A model generated the notes under the pieces. It was not told where the DNA came from and searched no databases. It saw nothing but the letters and a program-made list of their open reading frames with translations. This document shows, one piece after another, positions 1 through 5,688 of a stretch of 12,308 nucleotides of DNA (its first letter is position 1; each line of letters opens with the position of its first letter). Origin of the DNA: Candidatus Heimdallarchaeota archaeon (GTDB taxonomy: Archaea; Asgardarchaeota; Heimdallarchaeia; Heimdallarchaeales; Heimdallarchaeaceae); assembly GCA_016839985.1 (NCBI GenBank), contig JAEOTG010000067.1:1-12308 (forward strand), given 5' to 3'. Position numbers and translations under genes: made by a program.

Positions 1-1614
1 ACAAAAGATGCCATAACAATGGTTGAAGCCGGAGCAAATGAAGTAGATGAAGAAACAATGATAAAAGCATTAGAGCTTGCACATAAACATATTAAAGAAA
101 TTTGTATTCTTCAGGAAAAATTTGCAGTGAAATATAAAAAAGAAGAATTAACTCCAACAATTGTAAAACCATCAGAAGAAGTTGAAAAAGCAGTATTGGA
201 ATTAGTAAATGATAAAATGCTTGATGAAATTAAAGGAGAAAACAAAACAGCAGTACGCGAAAAAAAACATGAGCTTGAAGAAAAATTATGCGATCATTTT
301 GCAAAAGAAATCGAAAAAGAGACTTACTCTGAGAGTGATCTTAAGGAAGCCCTTATGGCTCATGTGGAAAAGAGAATGAGACATAACATCATTCATAAAG
401 AAATTCGAATTGATGGACGAAAGATTGACGAAGTTCGTCCTATAAACTGTAAGATTAATTTACTACCACGCACACACGGATCAGCTTTATTTCAACGAGG
501 TGAAACACAGGCTCTTACAGTGGCAACACTAGGATCTCCTGGTTCTGCAATGATAGTTGATACCATGGAGGAGGAAACAACAAAAAGATATATGCACTTC
601 TATAACTTCCCGCCCTTTTCAGTAGGAGAGGTTAAGCCACGAAGAGGTCCGGGTAGAAGAGAAATAGGTCATGGAGCTTTAGCAGAACGAGCACTTATCC
701 CTGTCCTTCCTGATCAGGAAGAATTTCCGTATACCATGCTTCTTGTTTCTGAAATAGTTACTTGTAATGGATCGAGTTCAATGGCTTCAGTATGCGGGTC
801 AAGCATGTCTTTAATGGCAGCGGGGGTTCCTATTAAAAAGCATGTGGCAGGAATTGCCATGGGGCTTGTTACTGATGCAGAAGGCAATTACAAGATTTTA
901 AGCGATATTCAGGGAATGGAGGATTTTGCCGGAGATATGGACTTTAAAGTAGCAGGAACCGATGATGGAATTACAGCTCTTCAAATGGATATAAAAATTA
1001 AAGGACTTTCTCTTGATTTAATGCGCGAAGCACTTAAAAAGGCAAAAGTAGCAAGAACATTTGTGATGGATAAGATGAAAGAAGCGATTCCAGAGCCTAA
1101 AAAAGAAATGTCCAAATATGCACCACTTATTACTTCCCTAAAAATTGATCCTGAAAAAATACGAGATGTAATAGGAAAAGGTGGAGAAACAATTCAAAAA
1201 ATTATTGCTGATTGTGAAGTTCAAATAGATATTGAAGATGATGGTTTAGTAATGATTACTGCGACAAATCAGGAAAATGGTGATTGTGCGATACAGAAAA
1301 TTAAAGCAATAACTTACGAACCGCAAATAGGTGATGTATTTGAAGGTAAAGTAGTAAGGATTATGGATTTTGGTGCTTTTGTAGAGTTTGTACCAGGTAA
1401 AGAGGGGCTGGTTCATATTTCTCAATTAGCACATGAGAGAGTAAATAAGGTTGAAGATGTTGTAAAAGTAGGTGATGAAGTTAAAGTTAAATTGGTTGAT
1501 ATAGATGATATGGGAAGATATAATCTTTCTCGCAAAGCACTTCTTGGAAGGCCGCCGATGTCTGGTGGCGGAGGTCACGAAGGTGGCGGTAAGAAGTTTC
1601 CTCCTAAAAAATAA
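1..1614 (+). CDS. pnp: Polynucleotide phosphorylase (PNPase), 5'-truncated by window edge
   Basis: PNPase is the 3'-5' phosphorolytic exoribonuclease of mRNA decay, working as a cytoplasmic trimer. The reading frame is open from base 2-3 of the window, so the start codon and most of the first RNase PH domain are missing; counting from the ATG at 19 there are 531 residues. Visible in order: the tail of the first RNase PH domain, the helical linker (about 30-115), the second RNase PH domain starting near IRIDGRK (129-135), with the catalytic segment GDMDFK at 305-310 intact (the D, D and K known to bind metal and phosphate in the family), a KH domain with IGKGG at 385-389, an S1 domain from about 438 to 507, and a short Gly/Lys-rich tail. 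The NGSSSMASVCG segment is canonical. The following LMAAGVPI has Ala where most relatives have Asp, outside the catalytic triad. The stop lies 10 bases before tRNA-Gly. Confidence 0.97.
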   Translation, partial: TKDAITMVEAGANEVDEETMIKALELAHKHIKEICILQEKFAVKYKKEELTPTIVKPSEEVEKAVLELVNDKMLDEIKGENKTAVREKKHELEEKLCDHFAKEIEKETYSESDLKEALMAHVEKRMRHNIIHKEIRIDGRKIDEVRPINCKINLLPRTHGSALFQRGETQALTVATLGSPGSAMIVDTMEEETTKRYMHFYNFPPFSVGEVKPRRGPGRREIGHGALAERALIPVLPDQEEFPYTMLLVSEIVTCNGSSSMASVCGSSMSLMAAGVPIKKHVAGIAMGLVTDAEGNYKILSDIQGMEDFAGDMDFKVAGTDDGITALQMDIKIKGLSLDLMREALKKAKVARTFVMDKMKEAIPEPKKEMSKYAPLITSLKIDPEKIRDVIGKGGETIQKIIADCEVQIDIEDDGLVMITATNQENGDCAIQKIKAITYEPQIGDVFEGKVVRIMDFGAFVEFVPGKEGLVHISQLAHERVNKVEDVVKVGDEVKVKLVDIDDMGRYNLSRKALLGRPPMSGGGGHEGGGKKFPPKK

Positions 1615-1624
1615 ATAAATCTAA

Positions 1625-1699
1625 GCGGGTATCGTATAGTGGCTATTACGACTGGTTGCCAATCAGTAAACACGGGTTCAATTCCCGTTACCCGCTCCA
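1625..1699 (+). tRNA. tRNA-Gly (anticodon GCC), CCA encoded
   Basis: A full cloverleaf can be drawn by hand. The 7-bp acceptor GCGGGTA/TACCCGC is perfect. The D-stem is short (GTA/TAC) with GG in the loop. The anticodon stem ACTGG/TCAGT has one G-U and the loop TTGCCAA gives anticodon GCC. The variable region has 4 nt, the T-stem ACGGG/CCCGT is perfect and the loop is TTCAATT. The discriminator is T, followed by a genomically encoded CCA. It begins only 10 nt after the pnp stop with no obvious promoter between, so read-through from pnp is possible. Its last six bases plus the following 23 bases recur almost unchanged in the repeats that punctuate the next 9 kb, which makes it the likely anchor of that region. 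Confidence 0.96.
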
Positions 1700-1702
1700 G
1701 GG

Positions 1703-1731
1703 CTTTTTGGCTTGTATAAGCCACAAAAAAG
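1703..1731. repeat. Palindromic hairpin directly after tRNA-Gly; relative of the repeat 3' half
   Basis: GGCTT-gtat-AAGCC forms a perfect 5-bp stem. It is extended outwards by CTTTTT pairing with AAAAAG across a 3-nt bulge. The T-run precedes and the A-run follows the stem on either strand, so it lacks the 3' U-tract of a standard intrinsic terminator even though it sits where a tRNA terminator is expected. The same GGCTTGTTTAAGCC core ends repeat copies A, B, D, E and F (with small changes). Confidence 0.7.
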
Positions 1732-1737
1732 TTAATT

Positions 1738-1765
1738 TTGACATTGATAATTTATGTGATAATAT
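1738..1765 (+). promoter_or_regulatory. Sigma70-type promoter of the 267-aa gene
   Basis: A perfect -35 TTGACA (1738-1743) is followed after 16 bp by TAATAT (1760-1765, 4/6). This predicts transcription starting near 1772, only about 15 nt before the ATG at 1787. No Shine-Dalgarno is present in that leader. Confidence 0.6.
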
Positions 1766-1786
1766 TTTATCCTTTAATAATGTCTT

Positions 1787-2590
1787 ATGTCAGAAAAAGC
1801 ACCAACACCAGAAAAGAATAAACGAGTTGTAGAAGGTGAGGTAGTTGTGAGACCAGAAATTCCTGGAGATGTAAGAGGATATGATGTGCATGTTTCACAA
1901 GAAATACACGATTTGCTTGAAACTTGGCCAGAAGCAGATGAACATGATGATTACACTTATCGTGCAGATAATCTCCAAATGCCAATAGCAGGAACTGTTT
2001 CAGGAGTGAGAAGTGATTGTAATAGAGTTACGCCCTACGTTGTTGGTCCAAAAGCTGTATTAGATGATGGAAATGAATATAAAGAAAAACCTTTTCCATT
2101 AGAAAAATTAGATATACTATCTGATGAATATATTAAAAGGATTCAGGAAGCTATGCCAGCTTTGTTTAAGGGTACAATTCCTAAAGGTTTTTATGAAACT
2201 ACTGATGAACTCTTTGGTGCAGGTGATGTACTTCTTGAAAAAGATGGATATATTATGGGATTAGAAGAAGCAACGCCTTCAGTATATGAAGATATTTCCG
2301 AAATCCATGCAAGAGCTATTAGAAGAAGATTAGTATTTATTTTAAAGCTTATACAAGAAACATATAGAAAATTAAGAAATTTTGAAAAACTTAAGGATAG
2401 AAAAATAAGTTTTGATTTCAACGTAAGATTTCCCTTTGGTGGAATTACATTAACTGTTGGAAAGGATTATTCGGATCCAAATAGAATTGTTATAAGCGAT
2501 AGAAATAGTGATGCAGATCCTATCGAAATTCCATTAGATTTGAGAAGTAATTATGAGAAATTTATTGATGAGGGATTTCCTGAAGAGTAG
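1787..2590 (+). CDS. Orphan soluble protein, 267 aa (segment 1)
   Basis: I do not recognise a family. The start is the first ATG after a good promoter; the leader has no Shine-Dalgarno. The protein is acidic and soluble, with no signal peptide or membrane segment. A charged N-terminus (about 1-35) is followed by a mixed region, then a strongly basic helical stretch around residues 175-205 (IRRRLVFILKLIQETYRKLR), then a beta-like segment with FPFGGITLTVG and an acidic C-terminus. It is the only gene between tRNA-Gly and repeat copy A, and its TAG stop overlaps the first bases of that repeat (TAGTTCGCAC). This suggests that insertion next to the repeat fixed the present 3' end. Coding confidence is high because of length and promoter; the function is unknown. 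Confidence 0.8.
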   Translation: MSEKAPTPEKNKRVVEGEVVVRPEIPGDVRGYDVHVSQEIHDLLETWPEADEHDDYTYRADNLQMPIAGTVSGVRSDCNRVTPYVVGPKAVLDDGNEYKEKPFPLEKLDILSDEYIKRIQEAMPALFKGTIPKGFYETTDELFGAGDVLLEKDGYIMGLEEATPSVYEDISEIHARAIRRRLVFILKLIQETYRKLRNFEKLKDRKISFDFNVRFPFGGITLTVGKDYSDPNRIVISDRNSDADPIEIPLDLRSNYEKFIDEGFPEE

Positions 2591-2646
2591 TTCGCACATC
2601 GTTTACTAAGGAGCTCCACGACCTTGGGGAATGGCTTATTTAAGCC
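2589..2646 (+). repeat. Repeat copy A
   Basis: It carries AGTTCGCACATCGTTTACTA, then AGGAGCTCCA, then a variable ACCTTGGGGAAT part and the hairpin GGCTTATTTAAGCC (2633-2646). It lies between convergent genes. The stop codon of the left gene (TAG, 2588-2590) is formed with its first bases and the stop of the right, leftward gene (TAA, 2640-2642 complement) lies in its hairpin. Confidence 0.9.
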
Positions 2647-2987
2647 CTTTCTGAATTTTGAGGCTTTCCTAGAATTCTTCTAATACCTGAACTTAACCAA
2701 CGCCTAATTCGTGATTGTTCAGGTTCTACTTCAACTAAACATTCAATACTAACTCGTTTTCCTGGCCTCTTCGCTTCATCATAATAAAGGACATATAAGT
2801 TCTCACCTTTTAATGCAAAACATTGAACCTTTCCCTTGCTGGTTGTATCACCAATACTTAAAACTAACATGTCAGCACCTTGAAGCCATTCTTTACGATT
2901 TGGTATTACAGATAAATCTTGTTCCATTATAAAGTTAGATATTTCTTCATTCTCAAAAAGAGGAGCCATGACATCTAATGTAGCCAT
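2640..2987 (-). CDS. Orphan small protein, 115 aa (segment 2)
   Basis: No family recognised. Residues 1-75 look like a compact alpha/beta domain (WLQGADMLVLSIGD, then VQCFALKGENLYVLYYDE). The C-terminal third is basic and arginine-rich (SRIRRWLSSGIRRILG), which could contact nucleic acid or a membrane surface; that is only a suggestion. There is no signal peptide. It is the only gene between repeat copies A and B and reads opposite to the gene before it. A TTGACA promoter lies just upstream on the minus strand. The ATG at 2987 is preferred because the predicted transcription start is about 22 nt before it; no Shine-Dalgarno is seen. Its TAA stop lies inside the hairpin of repeat copy A. Confidence 0.7.
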   Translation of the reverse strand: MATLDVMAPLFENEEISNFIMEQDLSVIPNRKEWLQGADMLVLSIGDTTSKGKVQCFALKGENLYVLYYDEAKRPGKRVSIECLVEVEPEQSRIRRWLSSGIRRILGKPQNSERA

Positions 2988-3015
2988 ATTTTGATAAGTT
3001 ATTTAACAAGATGAC

Positions 3016-3044
3016 AATTTAACTTTATTATCTAGTTATGTCAA
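3016..3044 (-). promoter_or_regulatory. Promoter of the 115-aa gene
   Basis: On the minus strand TTGACA (3044-3039) is followed by TTAAAT (16-bp spacing) or TAAATT (17-bp spacing), each 4/6 to the -10 consensus. Initiation would be near 3010, about 22 nt before the start codon. Confidence 0.5.
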
Positions 3045-3084
3045 ATTTAATAGTGAATCAGGGGTGGCAATTTTTGAAGAATAA

Positions 3085-3150
3085 CCCAGTTCGCACTTCG
3101 TTCACTAAGGAGCTCCAAGGCCTTGAGAAATGGCTTGTTTAAGCTATTTC
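3085..3150 (+). repeat. Repeat copy B
   Basis: CCCAGTTCGCACTTCGTTCA, CTAAGGAGCTCCAAGGCCTT, GA, then a 10-bp stem GAAATGGCTT-gttt-AAGCTATTTC (3127-3150) with a single G-U pair. It lies between divergent genes, so it cannot be serving as a shared terminator here. Confidence 0.9.
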
Positions 3151-3159
3151 GTGGAGATT

Positions 3160-3187
3160 TTGTTTTTGAATTATCATTCTATATAAT
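3160..3187 (+). promoter_or_regulatory. Weak-consensus promoter of the lipoprotein gene
   Basis: A perfect -10 TATAAT (3182-3187) lies 27 nt before the ATG at 3214. The best -35 at 16-bp spacing is TTGTTT (3160-3165), which matches only the first three bases of the consensus. Confidence 0.4.
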
Positions 3188-3213
3188 TGCATTAGTAGAA
3201 AATAATTATTCTT

Positions 3214-3660
3214 ATGCAAATAAAGTCTAAGTTTAGAATTTTAAACATCATTATCCTAGTATTATTATTAGTTTTAACTCTGACTGCATGTCAGCAAGAC
3301 GATCAAGGTTCAAATTTCAATAAGGATTCAAATCTTGATTCGGATGTAGAAGAGTTTATATATAGTTTTAATTTTCCTGATATATATTCAATAAGAGTCC
3401 TTCATGATATTCCAGAAAATAAATTGCAAATATTTAGTATAACATACGGATTTCCTATGGATTGTCCTTCGGGATGTATTTTTAGTAACGCAAGGGGTCT
3501 TAAATACAACAACCAAATTGGCTGGATTCGAATAGATGATTATCATTATCAGAAAGATCTATCGCCATATTATTATAATTTAGGTTTTATAGATGATAAT
3601 TATCCTGATCATATAAAGGGTTTTCTACGAACAGAGTTTAATTATTATCATGGATTTTAA
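3214..3660 (+). CDS. Small predicted lipoprotein, 148 aa (segment 3)
   Basis: The N-terminus is a clear lipoprotein signal: basic MQIKSKFR, a hydrophobic core from about 9 to 22 and a lipobox LTAC ending at Cys26, so the protein should be lipidated and anchored on the outer face of the cytoplasmic membrane. A short polar Asp/Ser/Asn linker (27-45) follows, then a compact domain rich in Tyr, Asp and Phe with a CxxxC pair (Cys84, Cys88) that could form a disulfide. I do not recognise the mature domain. It is the sole gene between repeat copies B and C. The start follows a TATAAT box and has no Shine-Dalgarno. A 9-bp inverted repeat lies six bases after the stop. Confidence 0.85.
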   Translation: MQIKSKFRILNIIILVLLLVLTLTACQQDDQGSNFNKDSNLDSDVEEFIYSFNFPDIYSIRVLHDIPENKLQIFSITYGFPMDCPSGCIFSNARGLKYNNQIGWIRIDDYHYQKDLSPYYYNLGFIDDNYPDHIKGFLRTEFNYYHGF

Positions 3661-3665
3661 AATAC

Positions 3666-3697
3666 ACTATATTTGGTTAAAGATTTCTAAATATAGT
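3666..3697. other. 9-bp inverted repeat after the lipoprotein gene
   Basis: ACTATATTT (3666-3674) and AAATATAGT (3689-3697) are perfect complements around a 14-nt loop. The position just after the stop codon suggests an mRNA 3'-end hairpin. The stem is AT-only apart from one G-C pair and no T-run follows, so it is at best a weak terminator. Confidence 0.4.
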
Positions 3698-3722
3698 AAG
3701 TCATAGGGCGATGTAGAGTAAT

Positions 3723-3766
3723 CCCAGTTCGCACTTCGTTTACTAAGGAGCTCCAAGCTCTTGACA
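3723..3766 (+). repeat. Repeat copy C (hairpin half missing)
   Basis: CCCAGTTCGCACTTCGTTTA followed by CTAAGGAGCTCCAAGCTCTT matches the other copies, but the GGCTTGTTTAAGCC hairpin is absent. The sequence continues as TTGACAAATA instead, at the place where other copies read TTGAGAAATG or TTGAATAATG. Confidence 0.85.
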
Positions 3767-3789
3767 AATATAGAAAAATATATTAGAAT
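3761..3789 (+). promoter_or_regulatory. Strong promoter built on the end of repeat copy C
   Basis: TTGACA (3761-3766), a 17-bp spacer and TAGAAT (3784-3789, 5/6) form a near-consensus promoter. Predicted initiation is near 3796, about 33 nt before the ATG at 3829. The -35 box coincides with the variable end of the repeat. Confidence 0.75.
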
Positions 3790-3828
3790 ACTTCCTTGAT
3801 AAATATATCTTATTAATCAATTATTATT

Positions 3829-4248
3829 ATGGAACAATTATTTGAAGCGGATTCAACAAAGGAAGTTTTTGTTAAGTATCGTGAAGCCATTACTTTATAT
3901 GCAGAGATTTATCCAGTGGCGACAAGAGATTTGTTGCTTGCAGAAAGAAATGAGCAAGATCCAGATACTCAATTACAAAAGAAAAAGCAAGATTCCTTGA
4001 AATCATTGGTTGAAATTATACTTGAAATAAGAAAAAGAGAACCAAGAGAATTTGAAGATGTTTTGGCGAACACTTTTTCTGCGATACAAGGTTACATAGA
4101 GCGTTACAAAAGACAAAATCCTGGCCTCCTTCCAGATACACTTGCCTTAGCAGAAGTAGTTAATGCTTTGTTTATTGCTCATGAACAGAAAAGTGATATT
4201 GAGGAGCACCGAAAAGGTACTTCTGAAAGAGTTAAAACAGCTATTTAA
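3829..4248 (+). CDS. Orphan all-helical protein, 139 aa (segment 4)
   Basis: No family recognised. The sequence is charged, contains no Cys or Trp, and looks entirely alpha-helical, with amphipathic stretches around 12-40, 50-70, 76-95 and 100-130. There is no signal peptide or membrane segment. A soluble helical bundle or a protein-interaction subunit is plausible, but nothing identifies a partner. It stands alone between repeat copies C and D, with the best promoter of the single-gene segments and a leader lacking a Shine-Dalgarno. Confidence 0.75.
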   Translation: MEQLFEADSTKEVFVKYREAITLYAEIYPVATRDLLLAERNEQDPDTQLQKKKQDSLKSLVEIILEIRKREPREFEDVLANTFSAIQGYIERYKRQNPGLLPDTLALAEVVNALFIAHEQKSDIEEHRKGTSERVKTAI

Positions 4249-4268
4249 ATAAATTTTAAGGAGCTGTT
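4236..4268 (+). terminator. Possible transcription terminator of the 139-aa gene
   Basis: AACAGCT (4236-4242) pairs perfectly with AGCTGTT (4262-4268) around a 19-nt AT-rich loop. The hairpin spans the stop codon and is followed by the T-rich stretch ATTGTATTATT. The large loop and modest stem make it tentative. Confidence 0.35.
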
Positions 4269-4284
4269 ATTGTATTATTCAAAG

Positions 4285-4343
4285 CAGTTCGCACGTCGTT
4301 TACTAAGGAGCTCCATGGATTTTCGGCTTGTTTAAGCTGAAAA
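4285..4343 (+). repeat. Repeat copy D
   Basis: CAGTTCGCACGTCGTTTACT, AAGGAGCTCCATGGA, then a 10-bp stem TTTTCGGCTT-gttt-AAGCTGAAAA (4320-4343) with one G-U pair. The outer arms differ from those of copy B but are still paired. It lies between convergent genes. Confidence 0.9.
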
Positions 4344-4368
4344 GACGATTTAAGAAATTCGAAGATAT

Positions 4369-5085
4369 TTAGAGTTTCTTAACTGCCATTGTTATATTTT
4401 CAATAGTACGTATTTCAAAACCTCTATTTATGTTTGCAGCCTGAAGCCTATCTATATCATTTGGGTCGTCAGGCATTAATGTTGAAAAAATCATCGAACA
4501 ATTATTTGATATTGCAGCTTCATTAGCAATTTCTTGGAGTTGAGATCCTATTCCCCCTTCTCTTAAATTAGAAGAAACGTACCAATCTGCAATGTACATA
4601 ATTCTTTCTTGTTCTCCATCTTTTTTTATCAATACAAACATAATTAAATTTATCCAAAATCTTTGTTCAGGATCACGATTAAAGCAAAGGTACTTATGAG
4701 ATTGAGTTCTATCAAGTTGATCTAATTGGACTTCTTCTATGGATGAAAGCGCAGGATGATGAATACCTGAAACAGTATTAACTAAAGGTTTGATAGTAAC
4801 AGGTTTACCGTCAACACTTATTGAGAAATCTGGAAAATTCGTACGTATCATTGGTGCAGCCTGAGATGAAGAATCTGCTGCATTTCCCATTTTTAATGCT
4901 TGAATTAATCGCCTGTATTTATCTTTAATATCTGGTTCATATATTTCAATAATCATTGCTTCCGCTAAAGCAATTATCGCCTCTCTTTCCTTTAAGTTTA
5001 ATTCATCAATAATTTCAGGGAAATTTAAGCAATCCTCCAATGTTTCTTCAGGATAAAATTCTCTGTCTTCTGGTGAGCCTTCCAT
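4369..5085 (-). CDS. GNAT-like N-acetyltransferase with extra N-terminal region, 238 aa (segment 5)
   Basis: The C-terminal half carries the acetyl-CoA binding signature of the GNAT fold: strand YIADWYV, then the R/QxxGxG/A motif as REGGIG (residues 175-180) and helix SQLQEIANEA, followed by a strand (SMIFSTLM) and an N-x-x-GF element near 218-223 that usually closes the fold. The domain appears to start near residue 85 with FSISVDGKPVTIKPLVN. Residues 1-75 are acidic and helical and are not recognised. Substrate is unknown; small-molecule or protein amine acetylation would be typical for the superfamily. It is the only gene between repeat copies D and E, reads leftward, and has its own extended -10 promoter. 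Confidence 0.75.
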   Translation of the reverse strand: MEGSPEDREFYPEETLEDCLNFPEIIDELNLKEREAIIALAEAMIIEIYEPDIKDKYRRLIQALKMGNAADSSSQAAPMIRTNFPDFSISVDGKPVTIKPLVNTVSGIHHPALSSIEEVQLDQLDRTQSHKYLCFNRDPEQRFWINLIMFVLIKKDGEQERIMYIADWYVSSNLREGGIGSQLQEIANEAAISNNCSMIFSTLMPDDPNDIDRLQAANINRGFEIRTIENITMAVKKL

Positions 5086-5110
5086 AATTTATAGATAATA
5101 TTAAGAAGCA

Positions 5111-5139
5111 ATTAGAACATATTGCATCAATAATGTCAA
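5111..5139 (-). promoter_or_regulatory. Extended -10 promoter of the GNAT gene
   Basis: On the minus strand a perfect TTGACA (5139-5134), a 17-bp spacer and TCTAAT (5116-5111, 5/6) preceded by TGT (extended -10). Initiation would be near 5104, about 19 nt before the ATG. Confidence 0.75.
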
Positions 5140-5186
5140 TGACTGGTGGTAATATTAGCCGCTGTTATAGTGAAAAACCACAAATT

Positions 5187-5241
5187 CCAGTTCGCACATC
5201 GTTTACTAAGGAGCTCCAAGGTTTTTGGCTTGTTTAAGCCA
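5187..5241 (+). repeat. Repeat copy E (closest to the tRNA-Gly flank)
   Basis: CCAGTTCGCACATCGTTTAC, TAAGGAGCTCCAAGG, TTTTTGGCTTGTTTAAGCCA. From GCTCCA (5213) to AAGCC (5240) it aligns with the tRNA-Gly end and flank (1694-1722) at 26 of 28 positions with one single-base gap. The stem TGGCTT/AAGCCA is perfect. Confidence 0.92.
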
Positions 5242-5265
5242 TTCTAATAACAGTGATCATAAGTG

Positions 5266-5646
5266 CTACAATGGCCTTATAGCTGCGATTATTTGACTAA
5301 ATTCACCAGGTACAAAATAACCATTAAATTCTCGCTCTGTAAATCCTCTACCAGAATCAATTTCTTTACCTCTGGTCGCTATTTTATTTCCTTGTTCATC
5401 AAAAGTAGTATCAATATCTATTCTTGGATAATAAGCACCTGTTTTACCATCGGATGGAGTATAAGCTAGCTTAACATCAATCTTTCCATCAGTCCTTCTG
5501 TTAATAAATATTCTTGAATCCTCATTGCTCTGAACCCAAGGAACACTTCTATCTAACTGTCCTTCAAAATGATTCTTGCCACCTAAAAAAGCTTCAAGGT
5601 CTGCACGAATTTTTTGGGCTGGATTTTCGTCTGTATTATCTATCAT
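5266..5646 (-). CDS. Orphan small protein, 126 aa, last gene of the leftward operon
   Basis: No family recognised. A short helical N-terminus (NPAQKIRADLEAFLGG) is followed by a region that reads like a mostly-beta domain (RIFINRR, DVKLAYTPSDGKTG, PRIDIDTTFDEQGN) and a C-terminal helix (GEFSQIIAAIRPL). It is soluble with no signal peptide. It lies 42 nt after the HAD-fusion gene in the same direction, so it is probably the fifth gene of the operon that starts near 9659. A TATAAT-like box just upstream without a matching -35 leaves room for a minor internal promoter. Repeat copy E follows its stop by about 25 nt. Confidence 0.72.
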   Translation of the reverse strand: MIDNTDENPAQKIRADLEAFLGGKNHFEGQLDRSVPWVQSNEDSRIFINRRTDGKIDVKLAYTPSDGKTGAYYPRIDIDTTFDEQGNKIATRGKEIDSGRGFTEREFNGYFVPGEFSQIIAAIRPL

Positions 5647-5688
5647 TGAATATGATTATATTATAACGCTATTATTTTTATTAGTTTA

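Noticed and set aside
1703..1731. Standard Rho-independent terminator
   Set aside because: On both strands the T-run is on the 5' side of the stem and A-runs follow, so the usual 3' U-tract is missing.
1785..1985. Antisense and overlapping open frames such as this one, 2191-2421, 5263-5469, 5576-5758, 6460-6714, 7547-7816 and 9134-9328
   Set aside because: They are other-frame readings of well-supported genes, with low-complexity composition and no start signals.
4257..4265. TAAGGAGCT as an orphan fragment of the repeat
   Set aside because: Nine bases are too few, and they are explained by the 3' arm of an AACAGCT/AGCTGTT hairpin after the 139-aa gene.
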